A DNA stretch of 39,977 nucleotides from Bdellovibrionales bacterium. GTDB lineage: Bacteria; Bdellovibrionota; Bdellovibrionia; Bdellovibrionales; JAMPXM01. The stretch is taken from contig SYLX01000174.1 of NCBI GenBank assembly GCA_005808505.1, positions 1 to 39,977 of the forward strand, written 5' to 3'. Below, one piece after another: positions 16,559 to 26,000 of the stretch (position 1 is its first letter; the number at the start of each line of letters is the position of its first letter). The notes below the pieces were generated by a model, which saw nothing but the letters and a program-made list of their open reading frames with translations, was not told where the DNA came from and did not search any database. A program made the translations under genes and the position numbers.

Positions 16559-17877
16559 TGCCAGCGTCCTTTCTTTTTTAGAAGAGTCAGATCAGCCTCA
16601 AGCTGTCCAAGGAGAGAGTCAGGCTGACCTCCCGAAAGAATACCGTGCACGGCTTCGTAGAATTCGCTGCTCACACGGTTATAGTCACTGGCGACGACTT
16701 TCGAAGGACGTGGAAGTGCTGAGTCGTAAACCGGTTTGAGATCTCTCAATGCAGGATTTTTTAAAAGAAGCTCGGAATCATCGTAGAGCGAGCGCCAAGT
16801 CGGACTCAATCCTCCGCGAAGCGCACGACGTTTTTGCTCGGACCGGCTCGCAAGATACTTCGCAAGGCTCTTCGAAGCCTCCGGATTTTTTGAAAACTTA
16901 GAAACCGCGAGTGACCATCCGCCTAGCGCTGAAGTCGCCTTTGCATTAGCGTTAAGACCTTTCGGCAAGACGGAAATCCCGACTTTACCCTTAACCGGGC
17001 TCTCAGCCGCTTGAGACAACTCCCAAGCGTAGGGCCAATTCCGCATGAACACCGCACGGCCCGATTGGAAAACGGTGCGGGTTTCTTCTTCCATGTATCC
17101 AAGTACTCCGCGTGGCGCGATCGTTCCGATCCAACTTGCAGCTAACTTCAAAATTTCGCGGGCGGCCTCGTTGTTGATCGAAACTTCACCGTTCTTCTCG
17201 ACAAGTGAACCCCCGCCCGCTGAATGGACCCACTCAAGAGCCGCGCACGTAAGTCCTTCGTAGGCTCGCGCGGCGAAAACGAACCCCCAGAGGTCGGTTC
17301 GACCTTTCTCACGCTCCGCTTGTTGAATCTTCGTAGCCGTTTCCGTGAGCTCCTGCCAACTTTGCGGCACCGGCAACGCATAGCTTTCCAAAAGATCTTT
17401 GCGGTAATAGAGAAGTCCACCGTCGATAAACCAAGGGAGCGCTACGAGACGTCCTCGAACCGTGTTGTTCTCGATAAAGCCAGAGAACTGATCTTCACGG
17501 ACTTCAGGCTCCAGAATGTCTTTGAGATCGAGAAAAAAATCGCCAATCACCCCGGGCCAGGGCGTATCGATGACAAAGACGTCGATGTCCGAAGAATGAG
17601 AGGCAAGGAGAAGCTGGTAACTCCCGAGTCTTTCTCCGGAGTTACTTGAAGCGGTCACGACCCGAGCTGGGATGCCGCTCTCCTTTGACCAAGCGGAGAC
17701 TCCGGATTGGCAGAGTTCAAGTTCGACCCCAACCGCCCCGCACGAGATCACGATCTCGCGCGGTCGATTTTTTTGGGCGGAGAATAGGCCGATGGCAAAA
17801 GCTACGGCGAGAAGGACGGAAAGCCCACCTGCCGAGAAAAGGATGATCGATCTGAGGCGCCGAGTGCCATGCTCCAT
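16555..17877 (-). CDS. sugar ABC transporter substrate-binding protein, ThuE/trehalose-maltose-like
   Basis: 440 residues, family 1 extracellular solute-binding fold, first gene of the operon. Diagnostic stretches I recognise from ThuE-like trehalose/maltose binders are DIDVFVIDTPWPGVIGDFFLDL, ALPWFIDGGLLYYRKDLLE, YEGLTCAALEWVHSAGGG and FMRNWPYAWEL, in this order. The N-terminus has a hydrophobic segment (residues 10-32) with no lipobox Cys, so it is either a cleaved secretory protein or membrane-anchored. The ATG has AAGGG close upstream. Substrate trehalose, maltose or sucrose is inferred from family resemblance. No glycosidase or LacI regulator is adjacent. Confidence 0.88.
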   Translation of the reverse strand: MEHGTRRLRSIILFSAGGLSVLLAVAFAIGLFSAQKNRPREIVISCGAVGVELELCQSGVSAWSKESGIPARVVTASSNSGERLGSYQLLLASHSSDIDVFVIDTPWPGVIGDFFLDLKDILEPEVREDQFSGFIENNTVRGRLVALPWFIDGGLLYYRKDLLESYALPVPQSWQELTETATKIQQAEREKGRTDLWGFVFAARAYEGLTCAALEWVHSAGGGSLVEKNGEVSINNEAAREILKLAASWIGTIAPRGVLGYMEEETRTVFQSGRAVFMRNWPYAWELSQAAESPVKGKVGISVLPKGLNANAKATSALGGWSLAVSKFSKNPEASKSLAKYLASRSEQKRRALRGGLSPTWRSLYDDSELLLKNPALRDLKPVYDSALPRPSKVVASDYNRVSSEFYEAVHGILSGGQPDSLLGQLEADLTLLKKKGRWQ

Positions 17878-17951
17878 TCTGCCCTTGTCGATCGGAGTGG
17901 CCAGTGGGTCAATTTATGTTTCCCACACAACTTGCGACCCTCGCCTTCTCC

Positions 17952-19100
17952 TCATGATGGAGCTAGGCCGGGCTCGCCACGACCCGTGCGGTCCCCCGTA
18001 TGATCTTTAACGAAGCGATCTGGAGAAACCGGCTCCTGTGAGGCCGCGACGTGGCCGGGCTTCGGCTCCCCTTCGTCAGAAAAGGCATAGGTCATCACAA
18101 GTTGCTCAATGACCGGGGCAACGAAAAGTCCTGCGAAACCCATGAGGCTCAGACCACCGAGTAGAGAGATGAGCGAAATCGCCGGGTTGCTCTTAGCTGC
18201 GCGCGAAAAGAGCCAGGCACGGAGAATGTTGTCGGCAACGCCAACGATCACCGCGGTGACGAGCATGATGATCGCGGTCTTCATATCGCCCGAAACAAAA
18301 CCTACGATCGTCAGAATGGCCGGCACGATCCCCGCTCCGAGAAGCGGGATCATCGCGCAGAGGAAAGTCACACCAAAAATCATGAGGAGCGAATCAAAAC
18401 CGGCGATCGCCGCACCGACAGTTACGAGGATCGACTGAACGAATCCAGTCAAGAGAACCGATCCTAGTGCAAGGCCACAGATCTTTTCGAAGCGTTTGAA
18501 ATGAGCTTTCCCTTTCTCGCCGAGACGAAGAGCTTGGCTAGTCTGTTCCCAGATACGTGGCTCGATCACCAAAAAAGCGCCAAACGCGACGATGAAGATG
18601 AAGAGCTCAAGCAGAATCAGAGGAGCTTGCGAAAGGAACCCTTGAGCCCCCACGAGCAACACTCCGCGGGCCGCATTCGTGATTCCAGTGACGGCTTTAT
18701 CAAGCTGTTCTTGCACGTTGAAAGAGGAGAGGTAGGATTGTTGATTCGCCCAGGCGATGAATTGATCGCGTGCGTTCGCGATCTTATCGTTCAATCCCCC
18801 TACCGTGTTCGGATTTTGAAAAGCGTCGTAAAGCTGTGAATACCCCTGAAGAGTTACAAGCGCGAAGAGACCGATAAAGAACGTGAGCGTGAGACCCACG
18901 ACGGCGTACGCAACTCGCGTTCGACGGGCATGAATTTTTGCACGGACGAGGTTGATCAACGGCGCGCAGGCCGATGCGAAGAGAAAGCCGAGAAGAACGG
19001 GTTTCCAGAAAGGGAGAAAGAGCAAAAGATAAAGACCGATGAGAGTAAAGATGAGGAACTTCGTTTTTTTGGGAGTCCACTCAGCTAATTGCTTTTGCAC
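17952..19100 (-). CDS. AI-2E family (PerM/YdiK-type) transporter
   Basis: 382 residues with the family's helix layout. Two or three N-terminal helices (from about 15 to 90) are followed by a long periplasmic/amphipathic region (about 90-165), then a block of five helices (about 168-345). The family-typical segments are FVQSILVTVGAAIAGFDSLL, GAGIVPAILTIVGF and VGVADNILRAWLFSRAAKSN with GGLSLMGFAGLFVAPVI. Members export small molecules (AI-2 in E. coli TqsA) or ions in other cases; substrate here is unknown. Start is GTG 19100 with AGGAG seven bases upstream. The ~35-residue C-terminal tail is hydrophilic and Pro/Glu-rich. Confidence 0.9.
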   Translation of the reverse strand: MQKQLAEWTPKKTKFLIFTLIGLYLLLFLPFWKPVLLGFLFASACAPLINLVRAKIHARRTRVAYAVVGLTLTFFIGLFALVTLQGYSQLYDAFQNPNTVGGLNDKIANARDQFIAWANQQSYLSSFNVQEQLDKAVTGITNAARGVLLVGAQGFLSQAPLILLELFIFIVAFGAFLVIEPRIWEQTSQALRLGEKGKAHFKRFEKICGLALGSVLLTGFVQSILVTVGAAIAGFDSLLMIFGVTFLCAMIPLLGAGIVPAILTIVGFVSGDMKTAIIMLVTAVIVGVADNILRAWLFSRAAKSNPAISLISLLGGLSLMGFAGLFVAPVIEQLVMTYAFSDEGEPKPGHVAASQEPVSPDRFVKDHTGDRTGRGEPGLAPS

Positions 19101-19428
19101 GGTCTTTCTCCTGATTTTTTGTTCTGGCTTCTTTACTCAAATTCGTTTTTCGCAGCTCAACACTTCACGAAAACGGGCACCCGTCGTAAACCGGGCACGT
19201 TTTGACCCGACATTATATGGTTCTGCCTAGAGGCAACCACGGTGAATGGGAATTGCGGCGAAAAATCCACAGCTCGGGGTTCGCGTGCGATCTTTTGAAA
19301 AGGAAGCCTCAGAAAACAAAGCAACGAACATATCGACTCGCAAGAAAATCCAAGGAAGTTCCACGCGCGGATGACAAGATCGCGGCCGACGCCAATGGGA
19401 AACTTCGGTCCGTAGCCGTGACGATCCA
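19101..19428. other. 328-bp intergenic region, nothing recognised
   Basis: Between the CDF gene (ends at 19429) and the start of the AI-2E-type gene, both on the minus strand. It should contain the AI-2E-type gene promoter. I see no strong hairpin with a U-tract and no reliable promoter. Overlapping frames on both strands (19202-19432 plus, 19157-19429 minus) look like chance readings. Confidence 0.35.
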
Positions 19429-20427
19429 TTAAGCTTGTCGATCGGCGCCCTTTCGATTTCGATGATCCGCTTCGTGTGACGAGAGCTCGTGCGCGAGCAC
19501 AGGTGTCATCGCAAAATCACGCATCCGCCAATCCATGTGTCGGATGTCGTGCAACGCTCGATCGATCTTTTCGACAAGCTCCTTATCTGATCTCGGCACG
19601 ACGTAAGCTTCACCAAAGAAAAAATTGCCCTGCTCGTGCAGGCGTACGATCGATTTATCGATCCAGTCTTGAGACTCGATATACTCTTTCACCTTGGCGT
19701 TGATGGGTTCTTCCGTGCCGGACTCAATGGTTTCAGGAATACGGTCGATCAAGTCAGAAACAGCGGATTTCAGATGGGTATATCCATCTTTCAAAATACC
19801 AGTCGAAATGACCGCAGCTGCCGCAGCATCGGCCCACCAAAATCCCATTCCGGTTCCAAGAAGTCCGACGACGGTTGAAACGCTTGTGAGCCAATCCGCT
19901 TTGTTCATGGCCGCATCGGCATGAATCACTTTGTTATGCAGCACTTTTCCAAGTGGTAGTTTGAGCCGCGCTACGAATGCAGCGGCGAGCCCTCGCCACA
20001 CAACAACAGCGCACATGGGCCACCCGGCCCAAACGGTCATCCCGAAGAATTCGCTTGTCCCGATCGAGGGTCGCTCTTGCGTTGCTAGTTTGAAAAGCGC
20101 TTCCACCAAAAGATAGCCACCGATGGCAAATAACGCGGTCGAAGCGACCAAAAAAGCAATCGAGACAACGCGGTGAAATCCGCACGGAAACCGTTTTGTT
20201 GGTCGACGATGCCGAACGCGTTCAGCCACGAGGAAAGCGATGGGCGGGGTGAGACTTAAAACATCGTCGAGCCAAGCCGTTTTCATGGCTTGGGAACTCC
20301 CCATCACAACGTACATCAGGACGATGTTGATCGTGATCAAGGTGATCGACAGCCACTCAACACGAATCGCGCGGAGGAGCCCTCGTCTTTGCTTCGGCGG
20401 AAGCTCGGCCTCTTCAACGGCTCGCAT
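19429..20427 (-). CDS. cation diffusion facilitator (CDF) family transporter
   Basis: 332 residues with the six-helix CDF layout. The metal-site helices are visible: TM2 with LDDVLSLTPPIAFLVAERV (paired Asp near residue 54) and TM5 with HADAAMNKADWLTSVSTVVG (H-A-D-x5-D). A cytoplasmic domain follows from about residue 245. It would exchange Zn2+, Fe2+, Mn2+ or Co2+ for protons across the inner membrane; TM2 DD and TM5 HxxxD-type sites do not fix the metal. The C-terminal tail has several His (MTPVLAHELSSHEADHRN). The ATG overlaps the upstream lipoprotein gene by 14 nt, with AGGAG nine bases upstream inside that gene, so the two are co-expressed. Confidence 0.87.
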   Translation of the reverse strand: MRAVEEAELPPKQRRGLLRAIRVEWLSITLITINIVLMYVVMGSSQAMKTAWLDDVLSLTPPIAFLVAERVRHRRPTKRFPCGFHRVVSIAFLVASTALFAIGGYLLVEALFKLATQERPSIGTSEFFGMTVWAGWPMCAVVVWRGLAAAFVARLKLPLGKVLHNKVIHADAAMNKADWLTSVSTVVGLLGTGMGFWWADAAAAAVISTGILKDGYTHLKSAVSDLIDRIPETIESGTEEPINAKVKEYIESQDWIDKSIVRLHEQGNFFFGEAYVVPRSDKELVEKIDRALHDIRHMDWRMRDFAMTPVLAHELSSHEADHRNRKGADRQA

Positions 20428-20884
20428 TTTTTTGTTCTCCTGCTTTAGGATCTTCAGCTCTCAAGAAACGCTCGAGGTCACTCAAGAAAGCGTTTTCACC
20501 AGGCGGAACGGCCATGACGCGTTTTGCTTTTTTCTCGCCCGCGTAGCCATAGGTAAACCCAACCGACTTAGAGTGTGGGTTATCTTCTCTCAACCCGCTA
20601 ATAACTAAATCGAGCCGATGATTTTCTAACTCCTTCATCAGCTCGCTTTCGGATTTCGCGATCCACTTGATTTCCGCATTCAGTTTTTTTGCGTAGCGCT
20701 CAATGAGCGCGGGTTCAATACCGGTCCAAGTCTCTCCTGATTTTTGTGTCCAGGGCGGGTTCTCCGAGATCCCGACACGGAGCTGGCCATCTTTCACTTT
20801 CTTCAGTGTGTTTTCGGGGTCCTTAGGAAATTCACAGGCCGTAAAAAGAATCAAAATCGGCGTTATCAAAAGCCACGTACGCAT
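20414..20884 (-). CDS. lipoprotein with a shortened family 3 solute-binding domain
   Basis: 156 residues. Lipobox LFTAC puts the lipid Cys at residue 17. From residue 34 the sequence follows the opening of SBP family 3 domains (GQLRVGISENPPW, then WTGIEPALIERYAKKLNAEI, then RLDLVISGLRED). After residue 115 it passes directly to a family-like C-terminal helix (ENAFLSDLERFLRA). A complete SBP_3 domain has about 220 residues in two lobes; here most of the second lobe is absent, with no frameshift apparent. It may present a cation or small ligand to the CDF transporter encoded by the overlapping next gene; that is an inference from gene overlap. Confidence 0.75.
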   Translation of the reverse strand: MRTWLLITPILILFTACEFPKDPENTLKKVKDGQLRVGISENPPWTQKSGETWTGIEPALIERYAKKLNAEIKWIAKSESELMKELENHRLDLVISGLREDNPHSKSVGFTYGYAGEKKAKRVMAVPPGENAFLSDLERFLRAEDPKAGEQKNASR

Positions 20885-20988
20885 CGAGCCTCCTCAAAAC
20901 CCAACATAGCCGAAGGACGACTGAGACGATTGAGGACAAGTTCAAAAAAAATTGATTGTTCGTTCAATGATGCAGTGGCTTCTCCTTC

Positions 20989-21004
20989 TTCTACCTCGTT
21001 CTAC
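20989..21004 (+). promoter_or_regulatory. TTCTAC-N4-TTCTAC direct repeat
   Basis: Two copies of TTCTAC at a 10-bp period with spacer CTCG, ending 83 nt upstream of the ATG at 21087. The same unit and period occurs at 8798-8813 before another exported-protein gene. A 10-bp period places both copies on one helix face, as many dimeric activators require. Function is inferred. Confidence 0.35.
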
Positions 21005-21086
21005 CTAGTAGCGGCGAGACCCCCGATCTAAAACGATAGGGGTGCTGTGATTTTGGTGACCTACGGAATCAAAAAGGAGTTGTTTT

Positions 21087-21569
21087 ATGAAATTGATCAT
21101 TTTGGCTTCCTCACTCTTCTTTGCTGCTTCAGCTTCTGCGGGAGTTGCTGACGTCTCCCCGACCCGTGACGCAAGTGTCTCACCTGCTCGCGTCGAGAAG
21201 GTCTACACAGTGCAGTCGGCGAAACGTGATGATGCCGCTTTGAAACTGATCCAAGTCGATAATGGTGGTTCAACCGACGTGAGTTCCGTGACTCTTCCGT
21301 CAACGCTTTACGTTGGCATCTACAAGGACGGAGAAGAAGCCGACCTGGATACCAACTATGAAGTTGCAGGAGATATTTACAGAATCACGTCGGTCAAATT
21401 TGAAAAGAAAAGTAGCGTGGTGCGAGTTGAATTCGAAAGAAAGAACGACCGGTTCGAGATCCGCAAAAGCCGCATGAACATTTTCGTGAATGAGGCTCTT
21501 AAAGAAGCCAAAGTCGACGGCGGAACGATCCTCGAATCTACAATCGGCGTTCAGCGAATCGATGATTGA
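21087..21569 (+). CDS. exported protein of unknown function
   Basis: 160 residues. Signal peptide MKLIILASSLFFAASASA, AAGGAG seven bases before the ATG. The mature part is charged and beta-rich with no cysteine and ends IGVQRIDD. No family is recognised. Its 3' end overlaps the convergent anti-sigma gene by 19 nt (21551-21569). Upstream lies a TTCTAC-N4-TTCTAC element like the one before the 8883 gene, suggesting shared regulation. Confidence 0.72.
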   Translation: MKLIILASSLFFAASASAGVADVSPTRDASVSPARVEKVYTVQSAKRDDAALKLIQVDNGGSTDVSSVTLPSTLYVGIYKDGEEADLDTNYEVAGDIYRITSVKFEKKSSVVRVEFERKNDRFEIRKSRMNIFVNEALKEAKVDGGTILESTIGVQRIDD

Positions 21570-21931
21570 TCAGCGATCAAGCCGAGATACTCTTCACCTA
21601 CATCCATAGAAGGAACACTGAGATCCTCGACTTCCACGAGGATCTCATCCGTGCGTAGCGAGGACGAGGGTGAAACGGAAGGCACCTGCGCTACGAACCA
21701 GGCGCAGACAAATCCAGCAGCTAGAGCTCCCGCACCGCCAAACACCCAGAAACCTCTTTGCGTTCTCGAAGATGGAATCAATGTTTGAACCGAGTGTCCC
21801 GATCCTGACTTACCTACCGGCAATTCCAAATTCCTCATCAAACGCTGAAGTTCATCCTGGGGAGGTGGAGGAACTTGAGGCGCATTCTGTTTTAAGAATG
21901 CTTTCAGGGCCTCATCTTTTGGATCGGTCAT
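21551..21931 (-). CDS. membrane anti-sigma factor candidate
   Basis: 126 residues. A cytoplasmic N-terminal ~58 residues (helical, DEALKAFLKQN and DELQRLMRNLEL) precedes one membrane helix (about 60-82, WVFGGAGALAAGFVCAWFV). A ~40-residue periplasmic tail follows, acidic with DEILVEVEDLSV. This is the layout of a small anti-sigma factor, but I do not see the zinc-binding HxxxCxxC of the ZAS class. The assignment rests mainly on position: its ATG overlaps the stop of the ECF sigma gene (ATGA), the usual coupling of sigma/anti-sigma pairs. AAGGAG lies seven bases upstream of the ATG. Confidence 0.62.
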   Translation of the reverse strand: MTDPKDEALKAFLKQNAPQVPPPPQDELQRLMRNLELPVGKSGSGHSVQTLIPSSRTQRGFWVFGGAGALAAGFVCAWFVAQVPSVSPSSSLRTDEILVEVEDLSVPSMDVGEEYLGLIADQSSIR

Positions 21932-22560
21932 ACCTTGACTCCTTTCTTCTCGAGAAACTGACGAAACTGAGCTTTCGCGAAATGAAGTCGCGATTTCACG
22001 GTTCCCTCAGCCACGTCGAGTAGGCTAGCAACTTCATGTACGGGCAAATCGTGCAGAAAACTGAGCACCAGCACCGCGCGGTGTTCTTCAGAGAGTGATC
22101 TAAGACCCTTAGCAACTAAATCGCGACTGGCGATCTCTTTCTCCGGGCTGGCCTCCGAATTTGAATTGGAGGAGAGAGACTCCGTTTCCAAAGCGTTGAC
22201 TTGATTATCGCGAGTTCGCGCTTCGCGCCGAGCATGATCGAGAGCTACGTTGACGCTCACTCTGTAGATCCAAGAAGAAACCTTTGCTTCACCCCGAAAA
22301 TCAGCCCAGCCCTTCCATATTTTGATGAAGGCTTCTTGGACTAAATCATCGAGAGCCTGTTCGCCCGCGATCTGGAAAATAACGGCGCGAACGAGAGATT
22401 CATTCTCCCGATAGAGTTCGGTCAAAGCTTCGGTTCCTTTTGCTCGCAAACTAGCCTCGCCACCAAATTTCAGTTTCGGAATGAAATCCGAAATCGACTC
22501 CGGAGCAAGAGCGCCCGGGAGGAGGTTGCGAATGGCTGAAGTTTGCTTCGTTCGGCTCAC
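21928..22560 (-). CDS. ECF-type RNA polymerase sigma factor
   Basis: 210 residues. Region 2 is at about 45-112 (LDDLVQEAFIKIWKGWADFR, then SWIYRVSVNVALDHARR). Region 4 is at about 150-203 (LRSLSEEHRAVLVLSFLHDL, then HEVASLLDVAEGTVKSRLHF). A ~40-residue N-terminal extension precedes region 2 and a Ser/Asn-rich linker joins the two regions. It starts at GTG, overlapping the stop of the upstream Spy-like gene (GTGA), with GGAGG seven bases upstream. It lies fourth in the efflux operon, between the periplasmic sensor-like gene and the anti-sigma candidate, as in cnr/ncc-type metal systems. Confidence 0.9.
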   Translation of the reverse strand: MSRTKQTSAIRNLLPGALAPESISDFIPKLKFGGEASLRAKGTEALTELYRENESLVRAVIFQIAGEQALDDLVQEAFIKIWKGWADFRGEAKVSSWIYRVSVNVALDHARREARTRDNQVNALETESLSSNSNSEASPEKEIASRDLVAKGLRSLSEEHRAVLVLSFLHDLPVHEVASLLDVAEGTVKSRLHFAKAQFRQFLEKKGVKV

Positions 22561-23039
22561 TTGCCGGCCTCCGCGCCTCGCTTCAGTTCGTGTTCGTGCT
22601 TACGATCGTGATGGCGATCAGGCCCACGCTCGTCGTATGCGTTGAACTTTTCGCGTTGCTCGGGCGTCAACAGCGCGCGAACCGACAAAATTTTCTCAAA
22701 ACGTGAGCGCGCAAAGTCCGCTTGGCGCCTCTCGAGTTCTTCGAATTTTTTGCGAACTTCGTCGGCACTGCCCGACCCGCGCAAAGCTTTCTGCAGCTCC
22801 TCTCGAGCAGCTTCCATGGCTTTGCGCTTCTCTGGCAAGGTCTTGTGGAAGTCGTCCTGTATTTTCTTGAGTTTGTCTCTCTGCTCGACCGTAAATTTTA
22901 ACTCATCGGCCATCCGAATGTAGCGCTCGCCCCCGGCCAAAGCCTGAGCCGGGACCAGAACCGGACCCAGAACCATGAACGGTCCAATTAAGAATGAACA
23001 CAGCACCAACGCCGCAGGAAATTTTGAGACTTGAGTCAT
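22557..23039 (-). CDS. Spy/CpxP/CnrX-like periplasmic protein with His-rich C-terminus
   Basis: 160 residues with a signal peptide (cleavage near ALAGG). The mature part is almost wholly helical and charged, with the LTxxQ motif LTPEQ at 124-128 and a related VEQRDKL unit near 51. This is the four-helix layout of Spy, CpxP, ZraP and CnrX. The C-terminus is His/Asp/Glu/Arg-rich (DRHHDRKHEHELKRG, His at 143, 144, 148 and 150), a plausible metal site. In cnr/ncc systems the periplasmic protein senses metal and signals through the anti-sigma factor; here it precedes a sigma/anti-sigma pair, so a sensor role is a fair inference. Its gene starts 15 nt after the RND stop. Confidence 0.82.
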   Translation of the reverse strand: MTQVSKFPAALVLCSFLIGPFMVLGPVLVPAQALAGGERYIRMADELKFTVEQRDKLKKIQDDFHKTLPEKRKAMEAAREELQKALRGSGSADEVRKKFEELERRQADFARSRFEKILSVRALLTPEQREKFNAYDERGPDRHHDRKHEHELKRGAEAGK

Positions 23040-23054
23040 TGTTTCATCCTCTCT

Positions 23055-26000
23055 TTAATCATGAGTCAGTCCGCCGCGCGCGATGGCCGGAGGCGCCATT
23101 GAAGCTGCGGTGGCCTTGAGTGCGCCGCCAACGTCGAGATCGATCTTCTTCTTGGACTCGAAGAACGCCAAAAGTTTATAGAGACACGGTACGACGAACA
23201 GCGTGAAAAAGGTCGATACGATCGTGCCGCCGACAATCGTAAGACCCATCGGCGTTCTCGTTTCTTGACCGATGCTATTTCCGAAGATCAACGGTGCGGC
23301 GGCCGCAACGGTCGCTACGGACGTCATCAAAATCGGGCGCAGACGGATCGGACAAGCTTTGAGAATGGCGGTCGTTAGATTCTTTTCGCCCTCGGCGCGT
23401 ACGTGGTTCGTGAATTCCACAAGAAGAATTGAGTTTTTCTTCGCGATCCCCATCAAGACGATCAAGCCGATGAAGCTGAAGAGGTTCAGAGATACGTTGA
23501 ACATCCATAACACCAACAGAGCGCCCGTTAAGCTAAACGGAAGAGCCGCTAAGATCGAAATCGGATGCACGAACGAGTTGAACTGAACGGCCAGAATCAT
23601 GTACGCAACCACGATCCCGAGAATAAGCGCAACCGAAAGGCTTCGGAACGACTCCGCAAGACCTGCCGACGATCCATCTAAAGAGAAGCTATACCCTTCG
23701 GGAAGAATCTCACGTGCAATGTCTTCCGCGCGCTGGAGTACCTGCCCTTGGCCTTTTCCGGCCGCTACGTTCCCGAACACCCCGATGGCACGCTGGCGAT
23801 TGACCCGCGTGATCGATTGAAACGTCTTTTGTTCATCGAAGTTAACAAGCTCGGAAAGCGGCACGCGGAGACCAAAGTCATTGCGCACGTCGATCATCTG
23901 AATATCTTTTGGCGACCGCACTTGCTCGTCGCGAAGTTTGACGCGGATGTCGTAGCGGCGACCATCATCGGTGATCTGACTTTGACGAAGGCCTGCCACC
24001 GTCGCGTTTAACGTTTCGGCAACGCTCTGGATGCTCACGCCCCGACTTGCCATCGCATCGCGATCAGGACGAATCAGGAGTTCAGGAAGACCAAGTTTGA
24101 AATCCGTATCCAAATCTTGAGTCAACCCTTCTTCGTTGAGTCGCTTCATGATGACTTCGGCCTTTTCTCGAAGAATGTCGAGATCAGGTCCACGTAAGTT
24201 GAAGGACACCGGATTCTGCCGACCCGTTGTCAAACCGCGAGCCGAGTTGTCCCGCATGGAAATCCGCACGCCTTGAACTTGCGAAAGCTCCTTGCGAAGC
24301 TCCGACATCACTTGTACGTGGGTGACTTCGCGCTCCTCGCGCGGGACCAACGTGATCGGAAACGAAATCTGGTTCACGGACGATGCGCCAAGTCCACCGC
24401 CGACGGATGTGAAGAACCGCGCGACGTTTTTGTTCTTCTTCAGCAGTTCTTCGATCTCGAGGGCTTTTTTGTAGCTCGCCTCCAACGAAGATCCCGGCGG
24501 CAGCTGCGCGTTGAGCGCAATGAAATTTTGATCTTGCTGCGGAACAAACTCTTGGCGCAATCCTTTCACCAAAATCAACGAGACGATAAAGATGACGATG
24601 GACAAAGCCACGACCGATTTGGACCAACGGAGCGTAAAGCCCAACAGATCTTGGTAGATGCCAGCAATTTTTTCGAAGAGCCGCTCAAGATACTGCTCGA
24701 AACGCGAAGGCTTGGGCGATAACGCGAGAAACGCAGCCGAACGCATTGGCGTGATCGTCACTGCTTCAAGTAGCGATAGAAGGACCGCCGCCGACATCGT
24801 GACACCGAACTGGAAGAAGAATTTCCCCGTGATGCCGCTCATGAAGATAACCGGCGCGAACACCGCCACGACGGCGAGAGTCGCCGCCGTCGCGGCCGGC
24901 AGAATTTCCATCGCACCATCGTAGGCCGCCTGAGCCGCGTTCTTACCCATATGATGATGCCGAACGATATTCTCAAGAAGCATGATCGCGTCATCGACGA
25001 CGATTGAGATCGCGAGCGTCAGCGCGAGAAGCGTAAAGAGGTTAAGGGTGAAGCCAGAGAAATAAAGAACGATGAACGTTCCGACGATTGAAGTCGGTAT
25101 CGAGAACAAGATGTTGATGGCCGCACTGAAGCTACCCAAGAACAAAAAGCAAATGACGATCGTGACGAGTCCCGCGACAATCAGTTTTTCTTGTGACGTA
25201 TGAACCACGGCCGCCGTGGGAAGGGTGAAGTCGACGTTGACTTGCATTTTATAATCTTTGGGAATCGTCGACTGAAGTTTCTCTACTTGTGCCCGAACGG
25301 CCTGAGCCAGCGCCACTTCGTTTCCACCGCGCTGCTTTTGGATGCTGATCGAGATTGCGTTTTTACCATCGATTCGCGCGATCGTACGAACGTCGCTCAA
25401 ACCATTTTCGACATCGGCGACATCTTTGAGACGGTAAACACGATCTTGAATGACTTGGCCACCCCGTCGGAGAATGCGGATGTTGCCGAGTTCTTCGGGT
25501 GTGGTGGCTTCCCCCATCCAACGAACTCGAAATTCTTGTTTGGTATTCGAGAACTGACCTGCTGAAGACTCAAGATGCTGCGCTTTGATCGCATTGAGCA
25601 AATCCGAAACCGTCATGTCGGCCTTGCGGAGTTTTTCGGGGTCGGGCCAAACACGCAAGTTGCGAACGCTGAAGCTACCGACAGAGACTTCACCGATTCC
25701 CGGTAAGAAACGGAACTGGTCTAGAAGAAAAGTCTCACTCCAGGCAAGCGCCTCGGTGATCGGCCGATCCGTCGAGATTCCGATAAACATGATGGGCGAT
25801 TCTTCCGGGTTTCGCTTTCGAATCACCGGTGGATCGACGTTCAAAGGATACCGAACGGAACTCAAAGCCGTTTGCACCTCTTGGAGCGCGACGTCGACAT
25901 CGCGATTGATATCGAAGTTCAACGTGACGTTTCCGCTCCCCTGCCGCACGGATGAGCGCATTTCCTCAATTCCCTCGATCGATAGCAAATTCTGCTCGAT

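Noticed and set aside
19157..19429. 90-residue minus-strand frame starting at the CDF stop
   Set aside because: Stop-start overlap is suggestive but there is no ribosome site and the protein is unlike any family; a competing plus-strand frame covers the same bases.
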